A stretch of DNA of 62,575 bases, taken from the NCBI GenBank assembly GCA_964539745.1, contig CAZIJU010000010.1:1-62575 (forward strand). The letters run 5' to 3'. Below the pieces are notes generated by a model. That model was not told the DNA's origin, ran no database searches, and saw only the letters and a program-made list of their open reading frames with translations. Source of the stretch: DSNY01 sp964539745 (GTDB lineage Bacteria > Pseudomonadota > Gammaproteobacteria > Burkholderiales > Burkholderiaceae_F). A program made the position numbers and the translations under genes. Below, in pieces: positions 1 to 8,350 of the stretch; position 1 is the first letter of the stretch; every line of letters starts with the position of its first letter.

Positions 1-1
1 G

Positions 2-832
2 AAGCTCGATCATCTCGGCGCCGAGACGATCATGAAGCGGCTGCCGTCGATCCGGGAGATCGCGATCAAGTTCGCCAACGTCGATCCGATCAAGGAGCCG
101 ATTCCGGTCGTTCCGACGATCCATTACCAGATGGGCGGCATTCCGTCGAACTACCACGGCCAGGTGGTCGCACCCCGGGGCAACGACCCGGACGCGATCG
201 TTCCCGGGCTTTATGCGATCGGCGAATGTGCGTGCGTCAGCGTGCACGGCGCCAACCGGCTCGGTACCAACTCGCTGCTCGATCTTGTGGTATTCGGCCG
301 TGCCGCCGGGAATCACATCGTCCAAGCGCTGCGCACGGAGCCCCGCGAGCACAGACCGCTGCCGAAAGACGCGGGCGATGCTTCGCGCGCGCGTCTGGCC
401 GCGCTGGACGCCCGTACCCAGGGCGAGCGCACGCAGGACGTCGCCAACGGCATCCGCAAGGCGATGCAGGCGCACTGCGGCGTTTTCCGCACGGGCAAGC
501 TGCTGCGCGAAGGGGCGGCGAAGATCATGGAACTCGCGCAGCGCGTGCAGCACGTCGCGATTTCCGACAAGTCGAAGGTTTTCAACACGGCGCGGATCGA
601 AGCGCTCGAACTGGACAACATGATCGAAACCGCCAAGGCGACGATCGTTTCGGCCGAAGCGCGCACCGAAAGCCGCGGCGCGCATGCCCGCGACGACTAC
701 CCGGAACGCGACGACGCGAACTGGATCAAGCACACGCTTTGGTACCGCGACGGCAACCGGCTCGCGTATCGGCCCGTGCACCTGAAGCCGCTGACTGTCG
801 AAACCTTTCAGCCGAAGAAGCGCACGTTCTAG
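2..832 (+). CDS. sdhA: Succinate dehydrogenase flavoprotein subunit SdhA (3' part)
   Basis: C-terminal 276 residues of the FAD subunit of respiratory complex II, which oxidises succinate to fumarate. The 5' end lies outside the window. Visible signatures are the HYQMGG segment near fragment residue 41, and GLYAIGECA followed by HGANRLG near residues 70-88, which form the FAD/dicarboxylate site. The C-terminal helical domain ends with the family-typical WYRDGNRLAYRPVHLKPLT region. The stop is 8 bp upstream of sdhB, so the two are co-transcribed. Assignment is certain; only the N-terminal FAD domain is missing because of the window edge. Confidence 0.97.
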   Translation, partial: KLDHLGAETIMKRLPSIREIAIKFANVDPIKEPIPVVPTIHYQMGGIPSNYHGQVVAPRGNDPDAIVPGLYAIGECACVSVHGANRLGTNSLLDLVVFGRAAGNHIVQALRTEPREHRPLPKDAGDASRARLAALDARTQGERTQDVANGIRKAMQAHCGVFRTGKLLREGAAKIMELAQRVQHVAISDKSKVFNTARIEALELDNMIETAKATIVSAEARTESRGAHARDDYPERDDANWIKHTLWYRDGNRLAYRPVHLKPLTVETFQPKKRTF

Positions 833-840
833 GGGCACAG

Positions 841-1599
841 ATGACTGCCAACAGCTCAGCGGAGTCCGCCGCCGTCGGCGCGGCCGCCGGCACCCGCGTC
901 ATGCGATTCGAGATCTACCGCTTCGACCCGGACCGCGACGCGCGGCCCTACATGCAGAAGCTCGAGGTTCGGCTCGCGCCGACCGACAAGATGCTGCTTG
1001 ACGCGCTGATGCGGATCAAGGCCGACTTCGACGATTCGGTCGCGTTCCGCCGCTCGTGCCGCGAAGGCGTGTGCGGATCGGACGCGATGAACATCAACGG
1101 CAAGAATGGCCTGGCCTGCATCACCAACCTGAACGAGCTGCGCGAACCGGTCGTGCTGAAGCCGCTGCCGGGGCTGCCGGTGATCCGCGACCTGATCGTC
1201 GACATGTCGCAGTTCTTCAAGCAGTACCATTCGATCAAGCCGTACCTGATCAACGACACGCCGCCGCCGGAGAAGGAGCGTCCGCAGTCGCCGCAGGAGC
1301 GCGAGGAGTTGAACGGCGTGTACGAGTGCATCCTGTGCGCGTGCTGCTCGACGGCGTGCCCGAGCTTCTGGTGGAACCCGGACAAGTACGTCGGTCCGGC
1401 CGGGCTGCTGCAGGCTTACCGCTTCATCGTCGACAGCCGCGACCAGGCCACCGGCGAGCGGCTCGACGACCTGAACGATCCGTACCGTCTGTTCCGCTGC
1501 CATACGATCATGAACTGCGTGGACGTGTGCCCGAAAGGGTTGAATCCGGCGGCCGCGATCAGCCGGATCAAGACGATGCTGGCGCGCCGTGCCGTCTGA
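841..1599 (+). CDS. sdhB: Succinate dehydrogenase iron-sulfur subunit SdhB
   Basis: Iron-sulfur subunit (252 aa) passing electrons from SdhA to the membrane quinone site. The 2Fe-2S ligands are in CREGVCGSD (C73, C78, D81) and at C93. The 4Fe-4S and 3Fe-4S motifs are CILCACCSTACP (about residues 163-174) and CHTIMNCVDVCPKG. The ATG at 841 is preceded by AGGGG at good spacing. An internal ATG at 901 would give the more usual family length of about 232 aa and remove an Ala/Ser-rich lead, but it has no Shine-Dalgarno sequence. Part of the sdh operon, followed 3 bp later by sdhE. Confidence 0.97.
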   Translation: MTANSSAESAAVGAAAGTRVMRFEIYRFDPDRDARPYMQKLEVRLAPTDKMLLDALMRIKADFDDSVAFRRSCREGVCGSDAMNINGKNGLACITNLNELREPVVLKPLPGLPVIRDLIVDMSQFFKQYHSIKPYLINDTPPPEKERPQSPQEREELNGVYECILCACCSTACPSFWWNPDKYVGPAGLLQAYRFIVDSRDQATGERLDDLNDPYRLFRCHTIMNCVDVCPKGLNPAAAISRIKTMLARRAV

Positions 1600-1602
1600 G
1601 GC

Positions 1603-1872
1603 ATGCGCAAGGATGACGGCCTCGGTGAAGTCGAACGGCGCAGGCTGCGCTGGCGGGCGAGGCGCGGCCTGCTCGAGAACGACATCCTGATCGAGCGCTT
1701 CCTCGATCGCGAGGGCGAGCAACTCGACGCCGAGGACGCGCGGGCGCTCGCGGCGCTGCTGGCGCTGCCGGACAACGATCTGCTCGATCTGTTGCTCGCG
1801 CGCAAGGACCCAGCCGGCGCGCTCGACGACAATCGCGTCCGCGCGCTGCTCGCCCGCATGCGAGCCACCTAG
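1603..1872 (+). CDS. sdhE: Succinate dehydrogenase assembly factor SdhE (FAD assembly, YgfY family)
   Basis: Small 89-aa protein of the SdhE/YgfY (DUF339) family that assists covalent flavinylation of SdhA. The family signature is the basic N-terminal stretch RRLRWRARRGLLENDILIERF, with the RG...E core, followed by an acidic helical region. It starts three bases after the sdhB stop and is followed by gltA, an order common in Betaproteobacteria. Length and position fit; confidence is high. Confidence 0.93.
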   Translation: MRKDDGLGEVERRRLRWRARRGLLENDILIERFLDREGEQLDAEDARALAALLALPDNDLLDLLLARKDPAGALDDNRVRALLARMRAT

Positions 1873-1897
1873 AAACCACGTCGACAGGACCGATCCC

Positions 1898-3214
1898 ATG
1901 ACGCTGAAACCCTCGACCGAAAAGGCGACGCTGAGCTTCTCCGACGGCACGCCGAGCATGGAGTTGCCGATCTACAAGGGCACGCTCGGCCCCGACGTGA
2001 TCGACATCCGGCAGCTGTACGGCAAGACCGGCAAGTTCACCTACGACCCCGGATTCCTGTCGACGGCGTCGTGCAACTCGACGATCACCTACATCGACGG
2101 CGAAAAGGGCGAGCTGCTGTATCGCGGTTATCCTATCGAGCAGCTCGCCACGCAGTGCGACTACCTCGAGACCTGCCACCTGCTGCTCTACGGCGACCTG
2201 CCGGACGTCAAGCAGAAGGCGGATTTCGTCAAACGCGTGGCCAGCCACACGATGGTCCACGAGCAGATGCAGTTCTTCATGCGCGGCTTCCGGCGCGACG
2301 CGCATCCGATGGCCGTGCTGACGGGGCTCGTTGGAGCGTTGTCGGCGTTCTATCCGGACTCGATGAACCTGCACGATCCCTGGCAGCGCGAGGTCTCCGC
2401 GATCCGGCTGATCGCGAAGATGCCGACGCTGGTGGCGATGGCGTACAAGTACTCGGTCGGCCAGCCCTACATGTACCCGCAGAACAGCCTGTCGTACGCG
2501 GCCAACTTCATGCGGATGATGTTCGCCACGCCCTGCGAGGAATACAAGGTCAACGACGTGCTGGTGCGCGCGCTCGACCGCATCTTCATCCTGCACGCCG
2601 ATCACGAGCAGAACGCGTCGACATCCACCGTACGGTTGTGCGCGTCCAGCGGTACCAACCCGTTCGCGGCGATCGCCGCCGGTGTGGCGTGTCTGTGGGG
2701 TCCGGCGCACGGCGGCGCCAACGAGGCCTGCCTGAACATGCTGTACGACATCCAGGCACAGGGCGGGATCGAGAAAATCGGCGAATTCATCGCCAAGGTC
2801 AAGGACAAGAACAGCAACGTGCGGCTGATGGGCTTCGGCCACCGCGTCTACAAGAACTACGACCCGCGCGCGAAACTGATGCGCGAGACCTGCCACGAAG
2901 TGCTCGGCGAACTGGGGCTGCACGACGATCCGCTGTTCAAGCTCGCGATGAAGCTCGAGCAGATCGCGCTCGAGGACGACTACTTCGTCAGCCGCAAGCT
3001 GTATCCGAACGTCGACTACTACTCGGGCATCGTCCAAAAGGCCATCGGCATCCCGGTGTCGCTGTTCACGGCGATCTTCGCGCTCGCGCGCACCGTCGGC
3101 TGGATCGCGCAGTTAAACGAGATGATCGCCGACCCCGAATACAAGATCGGCCGTCCGCGGCAGCTGTACGTCGGCAGCGGCAAGCGCGACGTCAAGCCGA
3201 TCGCCCTGCGCTGA
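1898..3214 (+). CDS. gltA: Citrate synthase (type II, hexameric family)
   Basis: Condenses acetyl-CoA and oxaloacetate to citrate. At 438 aa it has the type II length. The catalytic regions are clear: HADHEQNASTSTVR with the first catalytic His, and MGFGHRVYKNYDPRA with the second; the catalytic Asp lies in the C-terminal ALEDDYF segment. It follows sdhE by 25 bp and is probably in the same transcript. It is convergent with the DUF1501 gene, with a GC-rich hairpin between the two stops. Confidence 0.97.
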   Translation: MTLKPSTEKATLSFSDGTPSMELPIYKGTLGPDVIDIRQLYGKTGKFTYDPGFLSTASCNSTITYIDGEKGELLYRGYPIEQLATQCDYLETCHLLLYGDLPDVKQKADFVKRVASHTMVHEQMQFFMRGFRRDAHPMAVLTGLVGALSAFYPDSMNLHDPWQREVSAIRLIAKMPTLVAMAYKYSVGQPYMYPQNSLSYAANFMRMMFATPCEEYKVNDVLVRALDRIFILHADHEQNASTSTVRLCASSGTNPFAAIAAGVACLWGPAHGGANEACLNMLYDIQAQGGIEKIGEFIAKVKDKNSNVRLMGFGHRVYKNYDPRAKLMRETCHEVLGELGLHDDPLFKLAMKLEQIALEDDYFVSRKLYPNVDYYSGIVQKAIGIPVSLFTAIFALARTVGWIAQLNEMIADPEYKIGRPRQLYVGSGKRDVKPIALR

Positions 3215-3233
3215 TCGCGTCGGCCTCGACAGA

Positions 3234-3259
3234 GCGGGCGCGGGGTGACCTGCGCCCGC
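3234..3259. terminator. Candidate hairpin between gltA and the convergent DUF1501 gene
   Basis: GCGGGCGC (3234-3241) and GCGCCCGC (3252-3259) form a perfect 8-bp stem with a 10-nt loop between two convergent stops. There is no U-run on either side, so it is not a classical intrinsic terminator. It could still pause RNA polymerase or protect 3' ends of both transcripts. The call rests only on symmetry and position. Confidence 0.35.
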
Positions 3260-3277
3260 GGCTGGCTCGGTCTGCAA

Positions 3278-4540
3278 TCAGAGCGTCGGATATCCTGTCC
3301 GCGCGTTCGGGTCGAAAAACGCGAACATCTCGTTGGCCGGTACCTTCAGGTTGAAGCGCGGGTCGGTCGTGTTGATGCCCAGGTAGTTGCGCAGCGCCGC
3401 GTGGATATGGCGCGGCGTGATCAGGAACCCGTTGGTGGGGTCCACGGCGCCCGTGGCCGGATTGATCTTCAGCGCCTGATGGCGCGGTCCGCTCGCTCCG
3501 AACACCCGGTTGCCCCACGCGGGCGCCGCCTCCATGATCACCTGCGAGCCGACCGACCAGTGATCCTTGCCGTTACCGCTGTTCAGCGGCGTGCGGCCGA
3601 ACTCCGAGTAGATGCGCACGAGGATGCGGTTCGCGATGCCCAGCGCCGCCGACTTCTGCCAGATGTAGTCCACGAGGTCCGTCAGGCGCGGCAGCGCGGT
3701 GGCCATGCCGGCGTCGTGATTGCTGTGCGTGTCGAAGCCGCCGGTGGACAGTTGGATCGTCGATGTGATTCCGGCCTGTGCCGCGATCAGCCCGACGTGC
3801 GCCGATGCAAAGTTGTCGAGCGTGGCCGGCAGGAACTGGGCGACCCGCTGCAGCGTCGCGCGCGAATCGGACGCTGCCACATACTGCTGCGCGACGACCC
3901 GCATGCGCGGCAGCGTGTCGCTGCGCATCTCCATCGCCTTCATGCGCTCGGCGCGGGCTGCCAGAACGCGGTCCACATCGGCCTGCTTCATGAAATCGAC
4001 GGTTGCCGATTGAGCATTGGGCGTGGCCAGCGCACGCAGCGCATCAAGGCTGGGCATCGGCGTTGCCGCGACGAGCCCCGCGCTCGTTCGGAAACCGCCG
4101 GCGTTCAACCAGGGCATCGGCAGTCCTTTGCCATGGACGCTGGCGAACAGTTCGGACATATTCGGGTACCCCATTTCGAGCCGCCCGGTGGCGTGCGCGC
4201 GGGTGCCGTCGTCATGGCTGTTCGTCTCGCTGTTGACGCCGTTGATGACCAGCGTCTGCATGAAGTAGCGGTCGAAGAAGGCCTTGTTGTTCCCCATCGG
4301 CGCCGAGCGGATGTTGCCCGACACGTTGGCCGGCGTCACACCCGCATAGTTGTTCAGCGTGCGATCCGCCTCGCGCGGGTCGGTCCACGAACTCTGGTCC
4401 AACCCGCCGGAGGCGTGGACGTTGATCAGGATGCGCCCGGTGTAAAGCCCGGCCTGCTGCGCTTGCGCCTCGGGGATCACGCCCCACCACGGAATCGTCA
4501 GGCCCGCGGCGCCGGATTTAAGGAATTCCCTGCGGTTCAT
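3278..4540 (-). CDS. DUF1501 domain protein with Tat signal
   Basis: 420-aa member of the DUF1501 family, distantly related to alkaline phosphatase/sulfatase folds but without an established reaction. The N-terminus MNRREFLKSGAAGLTIPWW is a twin-arginine signal (RREFLK), implying export in folded form. Family features are NVHASGGLDQSSW near residue 45, a GGFDTHSNHD-type segment in the middle, and YSEFGRTP with a downstream HWS segment towards the C-terminus. It lies 32 bp downstream of the heme-motif lipoprotein on the same strand, so the two are likely one operon. The substrate is unknown. A second DUF1501 gene lies at 48.0-49.2 kb with a different partner. Confidence 0.85.
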   Translation of the reverse strand: MNRREFLKSGAAGLTIPWWGVIPEAQAQQAGLYTGRILINVHASGGLDQSSWTDPREADRTLNNYAGVTPANVSGNIRSAPMGNNKAFFDRYFMQTLVINGVNSETNSHDDGTRAHATGRLEMGYPNMSELFASVHGKGLPMPWLNAGGFRTSAGLVAATPMPSLDALRALATPNAQSATVDFMKQADVDRVLAARAERMKAMEMRSDTLPRMRVVAQQYVAASDSRATLQRVAQFLPATLDNFASAHVGLIAAQAGITSTIQLSTGGFDTHSNHDAGMATALPRLTDLVDYIWQKSAALGIANRILVRIYSEFGRTPLNSGNGKDHWSVGSQVIMEAAPAWGNRVFGASGPRHQALKINPATGAVDPTNGFLITPRHIHAALRNYLGINTTDPRFNLKVPANEMFAFFDPNARTGYPTL

Positions 4541-4572
4541 CGTCGTTGCTCCTCTGTTCCGTCGTCAGCCGG

Positions 4573-6855
4573 TCATTCGTACAGGAACTTCGGGTCGCCG
4601 ATCATGTAGGCGAGCACGGCTGCCCACGCGCGTCCCGTGTAGTTCGGATCGTTGGTGTTGTTGTAGGCGCAGGCCACGCTGCGTGCAGGTGGTGTCGCGC
4701 GGTCGGCCCATACGTCCTCGAACAGCTTGACCGTGCGCTGAATCTCGACGTCGGTCGCGGGCGCATCCTCCTTCCAGAGCCACCTGTGCAGGTGCCGGAC
4801 GTTGGCGACGATCGCGTCGCGGCCGGCCGGGGTCGCCGGCGTGTCGTTCAGTGTCACGTTCGGGAACAGCAGTCGGGTCGACGCCGGCTTGGCGAAGTCG
4901 GCCTGGGTGAGCGCGCAGCTTCGCGTTGCCGCCAGCCGGTCGATCGTCACCGCCTGCATCATCGTGTACGACTTCGCCCGGCTGATGCGGTCGATCGCGT
5001 TGAAGTCGCCGTAGTTCAGCGCCAGTCCGGCATACGGATTGTTGAATTCCGTCCACGGCTGGCCGACGAGTCCGGCGAGCTTCACGTTCAGCTGTGTCGG
5101 CGTCAACAGGTTCAGGCTGCCGACGTCGGCCAACTCGGCTACGCGCGACGCGCTGAGCCCCGAGGCGCGTTCGGCGCGGAACCAGCGGCTCGTGACCAGA
5201 TCGGCCAGCAGGTCCTTGACCCGGTAGCCGCCGGCGCGGAAGCGCGCCGCGATCTCGAGGAATTCCTGATGCTGCGCGTTGTACGCGGCCAGCTGCGCGG
5301 CGGCTTCGGGCGAATTGTTCTCGAGCGGGGACTTCAGCGGCTCGCGCCCGAACACCGCCTCGTACCAGAAGTGCACGGCGCCGATCGCGAACCGCGCATC
5401 GGAAGCGACCTGCTGACCCAGCCACTGCAGCGCGGTCGCGTTGCCCGTGACACTGCCCGGCATCGGCGTCGACCCGTAGCCCGGCGCCTTTTCGTCGCGG
5501 AACCAGTTGTCGCCCTCGCGATAGTAGGACTGGCCGGCCGCATCCTTCGGGTAGTTGTTCGAACGGTAGCTGCCCGGCAGCGCGATGTCCTTTCCGGCCG
5601 CCGACTTGAACGGTAGATAGCGGTTGTTGGCGGCCCAGTTCTGGAAGCCTGCCGCGATCGGGTCGATCGTGTCGTGGCAGGCGGCGCACGCCGGGTTCTC
5701 CATCACGGGTACGCGGAAGTTGCCGCCATCGTCGATCGGTCGCGCCGCCAGCGCGTTGACGTCGGTGCCGAGGAACTGCTTGGCGAGGACATAGACGCGA
5801 TGGCGGTTGCGGTTGGTCGCCGTCGTCGGGAAGCTGTCGAGCCATGCGTGCGTCGACAGCACACCGGCGTGTTCGCGGGTGCCGCCCAGCCGCGACGGAA
5901 GCCGCGTGGTCAACCACTCGTTGTCGTCGGCAGGATTGGTGAAGGTGCCGTCGACCTGCGCACCCAGGTACTGCGCCAGCACGCCGTTGACGACCGTGTA
6001 GTTGCCCGCAACCATTTCGGTCCACGGTCGGTCGCTCTTGACGATGAACTTCATCAGCTCGATCGGCTCGCGCCGTAACGAGTTGTCGAAGCGGGTCGCG
6101 TCGGTGCCGCTCAGGTTGGCGAGCATCGGAAAGTCGGTCGCGACCAGACCGCGGTTGTTGTTGCGGGTCACCACGCGCCGCGTCAGGAAATGCGTCATCC
6201 CCGCTTCCTCGAGGAAGCGGTCGAACGCCGGACCTTGCATGTAGCCGCGGATCGTCTGACGCAGCGCGGTCGCTCCGCCGCTGCGTACCGCCGCGTACTC
6301 TTCGGCCGTCGGATTGCGTCCGGCGAACAGCACCGCCGCGCTCGCGAGTGCCTTGGCATCGTCGGCCAGCGTCACACCCGACCAGAATCCGGAGGTCTGC
6401 ACCTGGGAGCCCGCCGGCGCGCACGGCGCGCGCAGCGTCGGCATCAGGGCGGCCAGATCCTTGTAAGACTGCGAATTCGCGTCGACGAACGGCTTGCCGC
6501 CGCCGTGGCTCGGCAGACCGATCGATTTGTTCAGCACCAGGTCGCCGGTATTCGCGACGAAGTCGCGCAGGATGTTGTAGTTCGGCAACTCGCTGCCTGC
6601 GCCGGTGGTGAAGACGAGCTTGGTCCCGGCGGCGACACGTCCTGCGGCGTGACACGTGGCGCACGCCGACTCGAGGCTCGGCCAGACCTTGTTGGTGAAT
6701 TCGGGCGGTGCCACCGCGCATGCGGCCGCCGCCGTGGTCTGCGAAGACTCGCCACTGCGCTCACCGCCGCTGCAGCCCGCCAGAAGCACCGCCGCCGCCA
6801 GCGCGGCGTGCAGGGCTTTGACGATCGAGCCGCGCGTGCCGTCGTTGTTTGCCAT
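4573..6855 (-). CDS. Large lipoprotein with two CXXCH heme-type motifs (DUF1592/DUF1588-like)
   Basis: 760-aa exported protein. A signal peptide ends in the lipobox LLAGC (Cys28), predicting lipidation. CATCH at residues 65-69 and CAACH at 390-394 are c-type heme-binding motifs. The second sits in a PxCAACHDTIDPIAAGF context typical of the DUF1588/DUF1585 C-terminal modules that accompany DUF1592 proteins in planctomycetes and some proteobacteria. The ATG at 6855 follows GGAGAAA at good spacing. It is transcribed with the downstream DUF1501 gene. Function is unknown; an extracytoplasmic redox role with the Tat-exported partner is my inference. Exact Pfam boundaries are not verified. Confidence 0.75.
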   Translation of the reverse strand: MANNDGTRGSIVKALHAALAAAVLLAGCSGGERSGESSQTTAAAACAVAPPEFTNKVWPSLESACATCHAAGRVAAGTKLVFTTGAGSELPNYNILRDFVANTGDLVLNKSIGLPSHGGGKPFVDANSQSYKDLAALMPTLRAPCAPAGSQVQTSGFWSGVTLADDAKALASAAVLFAGRNPTAEEYAAVRSGGATALRQTIRGYMQGPAFDRFLEEAGMTHFLTRRVVTRNNNRGLVATDFPMLANLSGTDATRFDNSLRREPIELMKFIVKSDRPWTEMVAGNYTVVNGVLAQYLGAQVDGTFTNPADDNEWLTTRLPSRLGGTREHAGVLSTHAWLDSFPTTATNRNRHRVYVLAKQFLGTDVNALAARPIDDGGNFRVPVMENPACAACHDTIDPIAAGFQNWAANNRYLPFKSAAGKDIALPGSYRSNNYPKDAAGQSYYREGDNWFRDEKAPGYGSTPMPGSVTGNATALQWLGQQVASDARFAIGAVHFWYEAVFGREPLKSPLENNSPEAAAQLAAYNAQHQEFLEIAARFRAGGYRVKDLLADLVTSRWFRAERASGLSASRVAELADVGSLNLLTPTQLNVKLAGLVGQPWTEFNNPYAGLALNYGDFNAIDRISRAKSYTMMQAVTIDRLAATRSCALTQADFAKPASTRLLFPNVTLNDTPATPAGRDAIVANVRHLHRWLWKEDAPATDVEIQRTVKLFEDVWADRATPPARSVACAYNNTNDPNYTGRAWAAVLAYMIGDPKFLYE

Positions 6856-7235
6856 GTTTTTTCTCCGATCGAATCGATGTCACCCGATAGGGGCGCATCG
6901 TGCGCCGCCGACTTGATCGACATCAATTCGGACGGAAGGATGAGCGATCGGAAGGACGGATGAGGCGCACTCCCGCGGGCGGCACGGCGCGTCGCTGCAA
7001 CCGCAGGCGCGGCGCGGCGATGTGCAATTTTCCCGGGGCGCGACTCACGCGCGCGGCGTCCTTTCTTCGTGTTTCCGGCCCGTACGGTCGGATCGGTCCA
7101 CCGGGATCGAAGACTGCGACGTGGCGGCGGTGCGTCGGTTCGACGCGCTGCCCGGATCCGCCCCCGACGACGGCCACGCCCCGGCGCACCGGCGCGCGCC
7201 GCCGGTGATCGCCGCCGAGGATTGCGCGGCAGGCT
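6856..7235. other. Intergenic region upstream of the lipoprotein and downstream of korB
   Basis: 380 bp without a convincing gene. Short reading frames here are Arg/Pro/Gly-rich on both strands and look like GC-rich noise. It should contain the promoter of the minus-strand lipoprotein gene, but I see no clear -35/-10 pair. One perfect 8-bp inverted repeat (7187-7207) lies about 30 nt past the korB stop and is listed separately. Confidence 0.6.
7187..7207 (-). terminator. Candidate hairpin downstream of the 2-oxoacid oxidoreductase cluster
   Basis: CACCGGCG (7187-7194) and CGCCGGTG (7200-7207) form a perfect 8-bp stem with a 5-nt loop, 29 nt beyond the korB stop on the minus strand. No U-tract follows, so it would be a weak or Rho-assisted terminator at best. 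Confidence 0.35.
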
Positions 7236-8291
7236 TCAGCGCAGCGCGGCGTTGATCTTCGCCAGCATCGGTGCGCCGGGACACAGCTCGGCTTCGCCGA
7301 GGCGGTTCAGCGGCGTCTCGACGGTGTTCAGGCGATCGTGAAGATCGCGCGCGGTCGGGTCTACGTACAGCAGTCCGGTGATGATTTCGCCGCGCGACTG
7401 GTGCGATTGGATATGGCTGAGCGCAGCGAGTCGGTCGCCCGGGTCGTACCCTTCGGCGAGCTTGCGCAGCCGCAGCACGCTGCCGTCGTGTTGCGTGACC
7501 TCGATGACCTCGCCCGGCGCGTAGTCGGCGACGATCGCGTCGCGCTTCGCAATGAAGTCGAGCCGGTTGACGGCGTCGTTGTGGCTGCGCACGTAGTCAT
7601 AACTCTTCGTGCTGCCCGGGTGGTTGTTGAACGCGACGCAGGGGCTGATCACGTCGATGAACGCGGCGCCGTGGTGATGCAGCGCCGCCTTGATCAGCGG
7701 GACGAGCTGCGCCTTGTCGCCGGAGAATCCGCGCGCAACGAAAGTCGCGCCCATCTGCAACGCGAGTGAAACGAGATCGATCGGCGCGTCGGTGTTGACC
7801 GCGCCGCGCTTGGACTTGGATCCCGCGTCGGCCGTCGCCGAGAACTGCCCCTTGGTCAGCCCGTAGACACCGTTGTTCTCGACGATGTAGGTCATGTCGA
7901 CGCCGCGGCGCATCAGGTGAACGAACTGCCCGAGCCCGATCGATGCCGAATCGCCGTCGCCCGATACGCCCAGATAGATCAGCGCGCGATTGGCGAGATT
8001 GGCGCCGGTGGCGACCGAAGGCATGCGCCCGTGCACCGAATTGAAGCCGTGCGAGTTGCCGAGGAAGTAGTCGGGCGTCTTCGACGAACAGCCGATGCCC
8101 GAAAGCTTCGCGACCCGATGCGGCTCGATGTCCAGCTCCCAGCACGCCTGGACGATCGCCGCCGAGATCGAATCGTGTCCGCAGCCCGCGCACAGCGTCG
8201 AGATCTTTCCTTCGTAATCGCGCCGCGTGTAGCCGAGCGCGTTTTTGGGCAGCGCGGGATGGTGCAGTCGGGGCTTGGCGAGGTAGGTCAT
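7236..8291 (-). CDS. korB: 2-oxoacid:ferredoxin oxidoreductase, beta subunit (KorB-like)
   Basis: TPP-binding beta subunit (351 aa) of a 2-oxoacid:ferredoxin oxidoreductase; with the alpha-gamma subunit it interconverts a 2-oxoacid plus CoA and the acyl-CoA plus CO2. LCAGCGH near residue 35 and a GCSS Cys downstream are conserved cluster/TPP-region residues. GVSGDGDSASIG followed about 25 residues later by VENNGVYG is the TPP/Mg motif. It begins 59 nt after the korA stop. The 2-oxoglutarate specificity is inferred from resemblance to KorB and from the divergent 2-oxoglutarate dehydrogenase genes; pyruvate or another 2-oxoacid is not excluded. Confidence 0.88.
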   Translation of the reverse strand: MTYLAKPRLHHPALPKNALGYTRRDYEGKISTLCAGCGHDSISAAIVQACWELDIEPHRVAKLSGIGCSSKTPDYFLGNSHGFNSVHGRMPSVATGANLANRALIYLGVSGDGDSASIGLGQFVHLMRRGVDMTYIVENNGVYGLTKGQFSATADAGSKSKRGAVNTDAPIDLVSLALQMGATFVARGFSGDKAQLVPLIKAALHHHGAAFIDVISPCVAFNNHPGSTKSYDYVRSHNDAVNRLDFIAKRDAIVADYAPGEVIEVTQHDGSVLRLRKLAEGYDPGDRLAALSHIQSHQSRGEIITGLLYVDPTARDLHDRLNTVETPLNRLGEAELCPGAPMLAKINAALR

Positions 8292-8350
8292 CGTGTCGTT
8301 GGCGCTCAGGCGTCATCGATTCGAGGCGGCTCTTTCCGCGTCGTCGCTGC

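Noticed and set aside
6923..7189. 88-codon minus-strand frame between the lipoprotein gene and korB
   Set aside because: Arg/Pro-rich composition, no Shine-Dalgarno sequence, no recognisable family.
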